A DNA stretch of 64,000 nt from Nonomuraea endophytica. GTDB taxonomy: Bacteria > Actinomycetota > Actinomycetes > Streptosporangiales > Streptosporangiaceae. Under the pieces are notes generated by a model. The model ran no database searches, was not told the origin of the DNA, and worked only from the letters and a program-made list of their open reading frames with translations. Below are positions 31,713 through 39,909 of this stretch, piece after piece; positions within the stretch are counted from its first letter, which is position 1, and every line of letters begins with the position of its first letter. The DNA lies in NCBI RefSeq assembly GCF_014203235.1, contig NZ_JACHIN010000016.1, positions 1 through 64,000 on the forward strand, in the 5' to 3' direction. The position numbers and the translations under genes are program-made.

Positions 31713-32199
31713 TCAACAGACAGTGGCGACGGTCAAGCCGCCAGAGGGATTCATCCGGCCGAACAGCGCTAGAGCACCGCACAATCGCGCGCAATTCGGT
31801 CTCGGGCGGCTCGGGCACGCGAGGAGCGGATGGTCCATGTTGAAGCCATAACTCAGCCTCGCGAGGTTGCCCTGTACAGCAAGGCGTTCCATGGCCCCAG
31901 CGCTCTTGCGGTGTACGACGCGCAGGCCAGGCCCTGGGCCGAGTGCAGGAGACCGGACCTCGGATCCGGTCGTCGTGATCACGCAGAAATTGAGGTGGTC
32001 GGGCCCGACCGGTGCGGCATCCAGCAGCCGCTTGACCAGGTCGGTGTACTCCTCCCAGATTCTTGGGGACAGGCCGCGGCGCAGCCCCGGTCCGTTGGGG
32101 TCTTTCGCCCTCTGAGGGGGAGGGCATCGTCTTGGGCGTGGCCTGGGCGGGAATGCCGCCGATGACCAGGGCACCGGCGGCCGCGATCGTCTTCTTCAT
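31713..32199 (-). pseudogene. Possible frameshifted secreted-protein remnant
   Basis: A signal-peptide-like start (MKKTIAAAGALVIGGIPAQA at 32199) runs into low-complexity sequence, while another minus frame continues with plausible coding sequence (LSPRIWEEYTDLVKRLLDAA, then DHLNFCVITTTGSEVRS). The switch of frame suggests a broken gene. It may be coincidence. Confidence 0.25.
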
Positions 32200-32234
32200 G
32201 GCGGCGAAGGCTGCCAAAACGTAGATCACCAGGC

Positions 32235-32399
32235 GATCTCACCCACTCCGGCCTGATCTTCCTGGTGATCGACCAGTCGGGGGCGCAGGCCGAACTGGTT
32301 GCCGCGCGGACCCGGCACCCCCACGACACCGAGCAGCGGCGCATCCGGGCCGCAGGCTCGGCAGCGGTCCGTCGAACAGACCGGCGCCGCGTCCCTTGA
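32235..32399 (+). pseudogene. Possible 55-codon C-terminal gene fragment
   Basis: An open stretch without a start codon reads DLTHSGLIFLVIDQSGAQAE, then LVAARTRHPHDTEQRRIRAA and ends in a stop at 32397. The composition looks coding but no family is recognised. Confidence 0.25.
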
Positions 32400-32430
32400 G
32401 TCAATCTCTCCTCAAGCGCCGGTCCCAGAC

Positions 32431-34161
32431 TTAGTTCATGGTGATGTATGCCTTACATCTTCTCGTCGTCCGCAGCAGATCCCATTCGGCGGAGTACTTC
32501 ACGTAGGGCTTGTGATATCGAATGTTCGGATACCTGTCTGTGATGGCGTGGTCGTTCCAGGAGAAGCGGCCAGCATAGGGTCGCGTGGCTCTCCAATAGG
32601 TGGAGTCGCCATCGTTACCGCGCCAGGCGACTTGGAACTTCTCGCCAGCCCACCAGTCGTCCTTGGTGTGCGCCTCGGCCCAGCGGAGTTTGACCGTCCC
32701 AGCGCTGTACTTCCGGTAAGTGATCTTTACCCAGCCGTCCTTCAATCCTGTGCAGTTTCCTCGGGCGAACTTGGTCTTGTCGACGTAGCTGAGCCGGACT
32801 GTTCCACCTGTGCTTAGGGGGACGTCTTCCTCTCCTTCCTCGATGATCTCTCCGGGGGTGTCGGGTGTGCTGGAGGGGTCGTCGACGTCGACGTAGTAGC
32901 CCTGAACGGCCACGGTGAGGTGGACGGGCCCGTCGCTGTGGTTGGTGACCTTGATCCGGCCCTCGGCATCGGGTCTGACGAAGTCGAGGCCGTTGGTGCT
33001 TTCCGCGGGGGCGAAGTCGACGCTGCTGACGCCGGGGTCGGGCTTGTCAGCGGGATAGGCCGACAGCCAGCCGTTGCGGGTGGCCTGGCGGGCGTTGAGG
33101 ATGAGCGCGGCAGCGGAGGCGTCGTCGTAGCCGAGGCCGGCTATGCCCGCCACGGTGAAGGTGACGGTTTCTGTGGGAGCCAGGGGGAGGGTGCCGCCGC
33201 CTCCGATGTCGCTGACGGTGTCGTAGATCGTTGTGGTGGCGACCGGGGTGTAGGGGGTGCCCTGGTTGTCGTCGGTGTCGAGCGTGAAGTAGCCGCGCAT
33301 CGAGAGGGTGACGTGGACGGGGCCGGTGCCGTGGTTGGTGATCTTCAGGTCGCCGGTGGCGGATAGCTGGGAGATCATCATGGTGCTGTTGCTCTCATCG
33401 GCCACATACGTTAAGCCGCCGGAGCCGGGATTTTGATCGGAGGGGACGACAGTGAGCCAGCCTTTGGCGGTGTGCTGGGTGGCCACGACGGTGACGGCCA
33501 CGGCCGAGACTCCGCTTTCGGGGACGCCCTCGGCGCCAGCCACATCAAAGACGACAAAGCCACCGTTGCCCGGGATCGGGGTCGTCTGCGGCGGAGTTCC
33601 GGCGCCGGTTCGGGTGTCATACAACAGTGTGGAGGTGGTGGGGTGGTAGGTCTGGCCTGAGGACGCGATCGCGGTGTCGGCGAAGTAACCTCGGACGGTG
33701 ATGATGGCGTGGGCTTCAGCTCCAGCTCCGTTGTTGCGGATCGTCAGCTTGCCAGTGCTGGTGAGGCGCACGATGTCGGCGCCAGCTGTCGCTTCGTTCT
33801 CGTGGTATGTGAGGGAGGAGACGGTGGTGGGCTGGTCGGAGGGGAAGAGGTTGAGCCAGCCGTAGGCGCTGGGAGCGTTGGCCTGGATGGTCAAGGCGAC
33901 CGCGGTGGCGCCGGATGGCACGCCTGCCACACCTGCGATCTGGAAGGTCACCGAGCCGTTGGCCGGAATTTTGGCCGCCGCACCGCCCAGCCCGCTGCGG
34001 GTGTCAAGCACTGGTGTCGGGACGAGTGCGGTGAACCTGTTGTCACTTGCCGCTGCCTGGGCTGGATGCCGGTTCAGTGTGGTGATGAGTCCTAGCAGCG
34101 TGATGAGCGCTGTCGCGACGACGATGAGCCGTCGAGTATGTCGCAGACGATGGCGTAACAA
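32431..34161 (-). CDS. Secreted protein with three beta-rich repeats
   Basis: The 576-residue protein has a signal peptide (LIVVATALITLLGLITTL, likely cut near AQAA, residue 36). It then has three tandem repeats of about 130-140 residues. Each opens with TPVLDTRSG, STLLYDTRTG or TTTIYDTVSD and ends with a GYF/GYY strand (ITVRGYF, LSMRGYF, VAVQGYY). This repeat is common in actinobacterial surface and secreted enzymes. A Glu-rich linker leads to a unique C-terminal domain rich in Trp/Tyr/Lys (KFQVAWRGNDG missing active-site hints). No catalytic domain is recognised. A cell-surface or exported adhesive role is inferred. Confidence 0.7.
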   Translation of the reverse strand: MLRHRLRHTRRLIVVATALITLLGLITTLNRHPAQAAASDNRFTALVPTPVLDTRSGLGGAAAKIPANGSVTFQIAGVAGVPSGATAVALTIQANAPSAYGWLNLFPSDQPTTVSSLTYHENEATAGADIVRLTSTGKLTIRNNGAGAEAHAIITVRGYFADTAIASSGQTYHPTTSTLLYDTRTGAGTPPQTTPIPGNGGFVVFDVAGAEGVPESGVSAVAVTVVATQHTAKGWLTVVPSDQNPGSGGLTYVADESNSTMMISQLSATGDLKITNHGTGPVHVTLSMRGYFTLDTDDNQGTPYTPVATTTIYDTVSDIGGGGTLPLAPTETVTFTVAGIAGLGYDDASAAALILNARQATRNGWLSAYPADKPDPGVSSVDFAPAESTNGLDFVRPDAEGRIKVTNHSDGPVHLTVAVQGYYVDVDDPSSTPDTPGEIIEEGEEDVPLSTGGTVRLSYVDKTKFARGNCTGLKDGWVKITYRKYSAGTVKLRWAEAHTKDDWWAGEKFQVAWRGNDGDSTYWRATRPYAGRFSWNDHAITDRYPNIRYHKPYVKYSAEWDLLRTTRRCKAYITMN

Positions 34162-34458
34162 AGGCGTTCCTCTCTACGTGACGCAATCGGCGAGCACCGG
34201 AGTGGGGCCACCAGATGACAGACTGACCAGGCCCTGAGGAGGGAACTGGCTGAAGGCGGCGTCGTGGCCGGATGGTTCGTTGGTGAGCATGATCGAGTCG
34301 ACCCAAAGCCATGGGATGCGCGAGTCCCCGCGGCGTTCCGTCCCCTGTTGACGCCCCGACTGCGATCTTGGCACCGGGAACGCGGTGTGAGAACCTCAGG
34401 AAGCGTTTGGCATTGTTTGAAACGATGTTTCGGCTGGTGGATGAGGGCAAGGGTCCGA

Positions 34459-35481
34459 GTGTCAGATCCAGAGCAGATCCAGACCGTTGAGGAATTCATC
34501 GCCGCGCTGCAGCGGTTAAGGGTCGATTCGGGATTGACCTATCGCCAATTGGAACGCCGGGCCCATCTTCATGGGGAGGTCCTGCCGTACAGCACAGCCT
34601 TTCATGCTCTCAATCGGGATCGACTGCCACGTCCAGAGCTGCTAGAGACCATCGTTCGCGCATGTGGCGGCGATGCCGAGCAAACTGCTCGTTGGCAAGC
34701 GGCATGGCAGCGCGTGCGCAACCCTTCGGTGGAAGGTGGCAACTCGCCGCCCGGGCCATCGTCTGAGCCGCATGAGCTCCCGGCAGCTACCTCGAGATCC
34801 TCTTCTCCCAGTCGAATCCCTCGCTGGCTGCGGCTGGGCGGCCTGATCACCGCCCTCGCCGTGGTCGCAGTGGCGGACAGCTCACTGTCACCGACGCTTG
34901 CCCAGTTGGTCTCCACCACTGCGCTCCACCATCCGTGCACGACCGTCGTGAGCCTGGGTGCCTACGGATCGTGTGTGCAATGGATTCAGGAGCGGCTGCA
35001 GAGCCGGTCTATGGAGCTGCCGGCCGACGCCGGGTTCGGACCGTACACCAGGATGCGGCTGACCGCCTTCCAAGTAGCAGCTCGGCTTCCGCCTACTGGC
35101 CTAGGTGACAAGCGAACCATCCAGGCGCTCCTCGCAGACGGGCCCCCGCAGCTGACGTGGACCAGACCGCAGGTCAAGGAGCGCCTTAGGCGGGTCTTTC
35201 CTCCCGCCGCAGCCCACCGCGCGCAGAAACTCGTATGGTGCATGTCCGCCGGCGACCCTCTGTGGATCACCGGCCCCGACGTCAACGGCGTTCGCCGATG
35301 GGGCCTGTTTCAGTACACCGACCTTCAGCTGTTCTCGCTCCGAGCCACCCCATCCGATGCCCTGACACCCGAGTGGAATATCGAGGAGGCCTACCGTCTT
35401 TGGCAGCGCTCCGGTTCCTTCGCCCACTGGAAGTGCCCAGGATCGGACGTCCTGGGCAGTCCAGCCCAGATATTCAGGTGA
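34459..35481 (+). CDS. Membrane-anchored HTH protein with peptidoglycan-binding and lysozyme-like regions
   Basis: The protein has about 340 residues. The N-terminal cytoplasmic part is HTH-like (QTVEEFIAALQRLRVDSGLT, YRQLERRAHLHGE, FHALNRDRLPRPELLETIVR). One transmembrane helix (GGLITALAVVAVADSSLS) is followed outside by a PG_binding_1 repeat (SCVQWIQERLQSRSM, GFGPYTRMRLTAFQ, RTIQALLADG) and a C-terminal region resembling lysozyme-like domains (RRWGLFQYTDLQLFSLR, EWNIEEAYRLWQ, FAHWKCPG). A link between wall state and DNA is suggested. GTG 34459 with AAGGG upstream is chosen; ATG 34441 is possible. The spacer 34162-34458 holds the divergent promoters. Confidence 0.65.
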   Translation: MSDPEQIQTVEEFIAALQRLRVDSGLTYRQLERRAHLHGEVLPYSTAFHALNRDRLPRPELLETIVRACGGDAEQTARWQAAWQRVRNPSVEGGNSPPGPSSEPHELPAATSRSSSPSRIPRWLRLGGLITALAVVAVADSSLSPTLAQLVSTTALHHPCTTVVSLGAYGSCVQWIQERLQSRSMELPADAGFGPYTRMRLTAFQVAARLPPTGLGDKRTIQALLADGPPQLTWTRPQVKERLRRVFPPAAAHRAQKLVWCMSAGDPLWITGPDVNGVRRWGLFQYTDLQLFSLRATPSDALTPEWNIEEAYRLWQRSGSFAHWKCPGSDVLGSPAQIFR

Positions 35482-35603
35482 ACCGTTGCCAGTCAGAGGC
35501 ATACGGCTGGCGGGCTGCTGGTTCCTTCTGTGGGCGAACCCAGGTCAGCTCTCATGCCGGGCATCATAGTGATCACCAGTTGGCCACCGGCGGCGCTGAA
35601 CCC

Positions 35604-35918
35604 CTACTCGTTGATGTTCGGAGCTATGTGGCCGAGCATGGAGTACGCGGGGTGCGGAACAGTGGTGCTGCCGATGGCGTGTCCGGTGTCGCTGCCGGAT
35701 GCGGCGATCCGCATCGCTCTGCCAGCCAGATCGCAGGTGCGCCAGGCGATCACCTTGCCGTCGTCGAGGACCGGCTGTAGGGAGGCGACCGGCATCTCCG
35801 GGTCGCCCTCATCGCCGAGCGTGTCGGCGATGAGATCCCAACTCCGCCATTAGCCGCCATCGAGCTTCCATGACCGTCCGGCGCTGTCCATGACCGCGCG
35901 GCTCAGCACAACATCCAT
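35604..35918 (-). pseudogene. Broken hypothetical gene with one in-frame TAA
   Basis: From ATG 35918 the frame reads MDVVLSRAVMDSAGRSWKLD then GG, meets TAA at 35850-35852, and continues without shift as WRSWDLIADTLGDEGDPEMP, VASLQPVLDDGKVIAWRTCD and onward to a stop at 35604 (about 105 codons in all). Continuity across the stop suggests a nonsense mutation in a formerly whole small gene. No family is recognised. The downstream part could still be translated from ATG 35795. Confidence 0.45.
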
Positions 35919-35924
35919 AATCAT

Positions 35925-36163
35925 CTACTCTTTCGCAAGATCGACGAGGTTGGTCTCCAGGTCCAGTCGCTCCCACGTCTTGCGTGTCTCCTTGGTGACC
36001 GAACGGCGGGGATGAACCAGTCAGACCTCAGCTCGTGACGAGGAGCCCGCCGCGGGGAGATCGATCCGGCTCTTTCAGCGCTTGCGTCAACGGGTATCAG
36101 GCACTCCACGTACGGTGTGGCCAGGAACTCGTGGAACTGGTCGACGGCGGTCTCGCCGAACAC
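35925..36163 (-). pseudogene. Frameshifted coding remnant
   Basis: Two minus-strand frames carry plausible coding sequence that join across a frameshift near 36015-36030. The first reads MFGETAVDQFHEFLATPYVE, then CLIPVDASAERAGSI. The second reads VTKETRKTWERLDLETNLVD then LAKE and a stop at 35925, just 7 bases before the next broken gene. Together they suggest a decayed two-gene unit. Bases 36164-36239 show nothing further. Confidence 0.35.
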
Positions 36164-36239
36164 GAAAGCATGGTGGAGTCACGCGTATCTCCAGCACCTG
36201 GCCGATCTCCCATTCGGCGCTATACCGCTGAGGCGGCAC

Positions 36240-36821
36240 CTACTGAAGACTCTTACGGCATGTACTCGCAAGAGCCGCGCTATGTGCCATCAGTGACTCC
36301 GAGCCTTCCTTGAAGCCAATGCGATTTTCGAGCAACCATCGAGCCCGCTCTTTTGGGGAAAGCTCGATCAGTTGGATGGTGATCATTGTGTTGGATGAAT
36401 CTCGATCAGCGAGGAGTGCTAGCTCAACAGCGTCATCGAGCATGCGTTCACTGGCTGTACTGATTGCATCGTCTGCAATTATCCGTAACTTGGCATGCTC
36501 CATTGAGAGGCCATTAACCTCTTCCTTGACGGCGTCAAATGCCCTATATGGATCCCCTTTGTTGGTTTTGGCTATTGCTCCTAGCCTTCCTAGCGACGAT
36601 TTGACATAGAGGTCAATTCGGTATGCCCTAGACTGAACTGCGGCGCAGGCCGAGCGAATCTCGGCTCGCCGCTCCAGGTAGCGATCATTTGAGAGTTGCG
36701 CAGAAGTGGCTGTGTATGTCCCGAGCGCACCAATTGCCGAGCCGGCTAGCGCGGCGAACGTTGAGATTGCTGCCACCAGGAGCGTACCTCTCCCCGTTTG
36801 TTGATCTTGGCTTGGCTGCAT
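36240..36821 (-). CDS. Single-pass membrane protein, hypothetical
   Basis: The 193-residue protein has one N-terminal membrane segment (TLLVAAISTFAALAGSAIGA) followed by a helical, charged extracytoplasmic or cytoplasmic domain (LERRAEIRSACAAVQSRAYR). Codon use is noticeably less GC-rich than in the flanks, a sign of recent transfer. I do not recognise a family. ATG 36821 is preferred to an upstream start at 36869. Confidence 0.55.
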   Translation of the reverse strand: MQPSQDQQTGRGTLLVAAISTFAALAGSAIGALGTYTATSAQLSNDRYLERRAEIRSACAAVQSRAYRIDLYVKSSLGRLGAIAKTNKGDPYRAFDAVKEEVNGLSMEHAKLRIIADDAISTASERMLDDAVELALLADRDSSNTMITIQLIELSPKERARWLLENRIGFKEGSESLMAHSAALASTCRKSLQ

Positions 36822-37179
36822 AAATCCAGTTTGATGGCGACGTATCGAACGCAGAACCCTGTCGCCCAACGCGGGACATCGCGAAGTCGCTAGAGTCTTG
36901 TCGCCTCGCGAAGCCTAAGGATCTCCGACGGAGTCCACATAACCAGGTGCAAGCCCTGTGTTGGGGGTACCGCTGCGAGAGCGGTGCTGGTCAGGCCGCG
37001 CGGCGAATTCGACCTCAAGAGCGCGCCGCCGCTGCTTCCATTCGTCGAGGTCGGTCGGCGTGATGTTCTGGCTCCTGGAGGAGTCACCCGGTGAGATTGC
37101 GCTATTCGGTCAGTAGGACAGCACGCAAACTGCTGCAAATTCATTGAGCTGGGTTCGTAGCCGCTTCTACCGTCGGTGC
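36822..37179. other. Gene-poor spacer with a possible HTH fragment
   Basis: These 358 bases hold no complete gene. A minus-strand fragment near 36890-36945 reads MWTPSEILRLREATRL and then stops, resembling the first helix of an XRE-type HTH, perhaps the start of a destroyed regulator. Nothing else is recognisable. Confidence 0.35.
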
Positions 37180-37542
37180 ATGGCTCCAGCACAGCACGTA
37201 GACAGCGCGGAAGTTCTCACCGAAGGTCAGGCCGAGCGGTGCGAGGTGGCTTTGGTGGCGGTGCGGGACCTTCTTGCTTCTCTCGGCCTGGATACGCGGT
37301 GGGTGTCTCGGATCAGCCTGCGGTTGTACGGCGATGGCAGGCGGGGTGGTGAGGGTGTGGTCCGGCCTATGGCGCCAGAGCTGTTGGTGTACGGGCGAGA
37401 TGGGGCAAAGGCCGCTGAGGTGACGGTGAGGGCGGGGGCGTTTCTGGTCTCATGGCCGGGTGGTGTCACTCCTGCTCGCCAGGTTTCCCTGGACAGGCCC
37501 GAGTTGGTGGTTGAGTTGATACCCGTGGAGGCCGTCTCGTGA
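37180..37542 (+). CDS. Hypothetical protein
   Basis: The 120-residue protein from ATG 37180 begins MAPAQHVDSAEVLTEGQAER and contains ALVAVRDLLASLGLDTRWVS and VTVRAGAFLVSWPGGVTP. It is probably cytoplasmic. No family is recognised and no strong ribosome site is visible, so the call is tentative. Confidence 0.4.
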   Translation: MAPAQHVDSAEVLTEGQAERCEVALVAVRDLLASLGLDTRWVSRISLRLYGDGRRGGEGVVRPMAPELLVYGRDGAKAAEVTVRAGAFLVSWPGGVTPARQVSLDRPELVVELIPVEAVS

Positions 37543-37727
37543 GGCTTTTGAGGCGTTCTCACAGCCGTCGTGGCTGGATGCCAACCTGCGCGCAAAGCGG
37601 TTGTGAGCCCGGGCAGTGAGTGCCACTGTCTGTGACGGCGAAGGGTCGTCTCCCCTTGGCGGGGGAGGATGGTGGCTCCTTCGGGGGAGGTGGGGGTCAG
37701 GGTCGTGCCGGGACACTCGTGATCACT

Positions 37728-38831
37728 ATGAGAAGCCAGACGTCTGTCCATCCACGGTGGAGTGCCGTTAGGAAAATCGCGGGGTACGGCGCCGCCTCGA
37801 CCTTGTCCCTGTACCTCGTCGTCAAGGTCGTCTTGGCCGCTGCGGCCCTACTCGGCATCATGCCTGCGCAGAGCGGTATGGATACCACGGAGTGGGTGAC
37901 GCTCAATGCGATCACGGTGGTGATGTCGTTGGTCGGTGTGGCGCTGGGGCTGGCTCTCGCTCAGCGGTGGGGTCGGCTGATTCCGGGCCCGCCGCTGCTG
38001 TTCTTTGCGTGGGTTGGTGCGGGATTCCTGGTTCCGATGGTCCCGTACGGGGTTGTGAGCGTCTTGCTCGGCGCGGATGGTGCCCAGGCCGGCGATGACG
38101 CGGCGATGCCGGGGTGGGAGGCGATCGGCATCGGTGTTGGATTCACGGGGATGGCGGTGGGTCTGGCGGTCGCTCTGCCGATCTAACTGCGAGAACGCTG
38201 GCCGCAAGCCTTTCTGGGGAGACTTGGTGAGCTTCCCGGCACCAGTCGGCGGGCACGGTCGTTCCTCCTGATCGGGTTGATGACGAGCGCCGGGCTTGGG
38301 CTGCTCTGGGGGTATTGGGCGTTTGGCGGGAGGCTGGGAACGGACCCTGTGCATGTCGGGCGCGAAGCTCTGGACAGACTGTTGATGCGCGGCAACTGGG
38401 GCGCGTGGGCGCTGCTCGGTGCCGGGTGTGGCTGGTCTCTGATCGCGGCCCGGCCTTCTCGGTTGCCGCTGTGGGTTCCGATGGCGCTGGTGTTCCTCGG
38501 GTCGGGTTCGCTGTTCGCCTGGGGGTGCTGGAAGCTTCTCTGGGCCGTCGTACGGCTCGGTGATTTCGTGACGCCGGAGTATCCGGTCGTCGCCGTGATG
38601 GAGCATGCTCTGAGCGTCTGCGCCGGCCTCGTGCTCCTGGCCGTCGTCCTGCGGACATATCGCGCCCAGGCCGTGGACTCGGCTTATGATGGCGCCGGGA
38701 CCGGCGGACCCAGGCCACCCAGCCCTGCCCTCTCCCAGCCGACGAGGTCATCGGCGCCGAGACCGGACAAAGATCAGCTGAGAATCGTCGGACTGCGGCG
38801 ACGGGCTGTGCAGGTAGCCGAAGCCGGCTGA
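37728..38831 (+). pseudogene. Multi-pass membrane protein interrupted by an in-frame TAA
   Basis: From ATG 37728 the frame encodes a polytopic membrane protein (SLYLVVKVVLAAAALLGIMP, VTLNAITVVMSLVGVALGLA) to TAA at 38184-38186. It then continues in the same frame as LRERWPQAFLGRLGELPGTS, RRARSFLLIGLMTSAGLGLL and further membrane helices to the stop at 38831, about 367 codons in total. The reading on both sides is natural for one family of actinobacterial membrane proteins. One base change would restore the gene, so it is a recent pseudogene, a sequencing error, or a readthrough case. Confidence 0.65.
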
Positions 38832-38865
38832 TGCCCCAGGTAGAAGCCGACTGATGCCCCAGGTA
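38820..38865. repeat. Tandem 23-bp repeat, two copies
   Basis: The unit begins GAAGCCGGCTGATGCCCCAG and runs 38820-38842 and 38843-38865 with one mismatch. It spans the end of the broken membrane-protein gene. Confidence 0.75.
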
Positions 38866-38910
38866 GTCGACTCAACGAGCGCATTCGCGCGGCCCGCGCT
38901 CGCCGACGCC

Positions 38911-38966
38911 ATCGCCATCGCCATCGCCATCGCCGAGAGCATCAGCATGATCGCCCCTCGCCCCTC
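38911..38966. repeat. Simple repeats (ATCGCC)4 and (CCCCTCG)3
   Basis: Four perfect ATCGCC units occupy 38911-38934, followed shortly by three CCCCTCG-like units. The 278-base spacer 38832-39109 otherwise shows nothing but the promoter of the next gene. Confidence 0.7.
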
Positions 38967-39109
38967 GCCCCTCGCGCCCGCGCGGAGCGAGAGGAGAGCT
39001 TACGCGCCGGCTGGTTGATCTCCAGCGCATCGTGAGCGCATCGCGGAGTTATCAACCGGGGCTCGCAGGATTGGTTTCACAAGGAAAGCACCAGCTAGGG
39101 AGAGTCCAC

Positions 39110-39457
39110 ATGTCCACCACCGCCACCGTTGTCACCGTCCTGGCCGCCCTCTGGGTGGGGTTCTCCGCCTTCTCGCTGCTTCGCCGCGCCGAGTGGGTCG
39201 TGAAGCCGCTGACGGACTACGGCGTCCCCACCTCGTGGTGGAACTGGCTCGGCCTGGCCAAGGCCGCCGGGGCTGTGGGCCTGCTGGCCGGCTTGTTCGT
39301 GCCGGTCATCGGCGTCCTGGCCGGGATCGGGCTGGTGCTCTACTTCGCCGGAGCCGTGGTCACCGTGCTGCGGGCGCGCTCGTACTCCACCGTCGTCTAC
39401 CCCCTGCTGTACATGGGCCCAGTGATCGCCGCCCTGGTGCTCGGGTCCATCGCCTAG
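39110..39457 (+). CDS. DoxX-like family membrane protein
   Basis: The 115-residue protein has four hydrophobic helices (VVTVLAALWVGFSAFSLL; LGLAKAAGAVGLLAGLFVPV; VLAGIGLVLYFAGAVVTVLR; YPLLYMGPVIAALVLGSIA) and the DoxX-like pattern W-LGLAKA-GA-GLL. DoxX-like proteins are small membrane proteins of uncertain role, some linked to redox stress. ATG 39110 follows TAGGGAGAG. It stands alone. Confidence 0.8.
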   Translation: MSTTATVVTVLAALWVGFSAFSLLRRAEWVVKPLTDYGVPTSWWNWLGLAKAAGAVGLLAGLFVPVIGVLAGIGLVLYFAGAVVTVLRARSYSTVVYPLLYMGPVIAALVLGSIA

Positions 39458-39485
39458 CAGCCCTCGAGAAGCGGGGATGGCGGGA

Positions 39486-39712
39486 TCGGAGAGGGAGTAC
39501 ATCCGAGAGAAGTTGCTGGAAGGCCAGGAGTCGTCCCGTGAGCGCGGGGCGTCAAGGGGGCCGGCCGAAGGTGTTCGATGACGACATGATCGCTTACGCG
39601 CTGGCTAACCGGGCCCGAGATCGCGGCCAAGCTGGTCATCGCCGTCGGCAAGAACAGGGGCTGGCATCGTCAGTGGCCGGCGTCTACCGCGGGCCGGCCG
39701 AGGCCCGCGCCA
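39486..39712 (+). pseudogene. Serine recombinase (resolvase), C-terminal remnant
   Basis: Pieces of the resolvase C-terminus are readable in different frames: REYIREKLLEGQESSRERG, GGRPKVFDDDMIAYALANRA, PEIAAKLVIAVGKNRG and SSVAGVYRGPAEA. They match the typical order EYIREK-LEG-ES-RARG, GGRPKV-TDDM, IA-KL-I--GKN, PSVATVYR. At least three frameshifts separate them. It is the fossil of a mobile element at the right edge of the accessory stretch. Confidence 0.7.
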
Positions 39713-39784
39713 TTACGGCCGGACTTGACGGCACGAACCGGCCGATCGACCTGCTGGAGTTCGCCGCCAGACTGGTGATCGTCG

Positions 39785-39909
39785 TGATCACCGGGCCCGC
39801 GACCTCATCATGGGGCAGGTCAATGAGCGTGATCACCGGGCTCGCGACCTGGCAGGTCAGTGAGAGTGATCACCGGGCCCGCGGCCTCATCATGGGGCAG
39901 GTCAATGAG
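39785..39909. repeat. Three imperfect tandem repeats before the LysR gene end
   Basis: Units start TGATCACCGGGCCCGCGACC at 39785, 39830 and 39867 and end with GGCAGGTCAATGAG or a close variant. Copy 2 lacks the middle CTCATCATGG segment. The end of copy 3 contains the stop codon of the minus-strand LysR gene. Confidence 0.75.

Larger units (their letters stand above)
31493..32430. other. Decayed intergenic stretch
   Basis: In these 938 bases no frame gives a convincing full gene. The fragments at 31713-32199 (minus) and 32235-32399 (plus) look like coding remains. Base composition is less GC-biased at third positions than in neighbours. I see nothing else in it. Confidence 0.5.
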
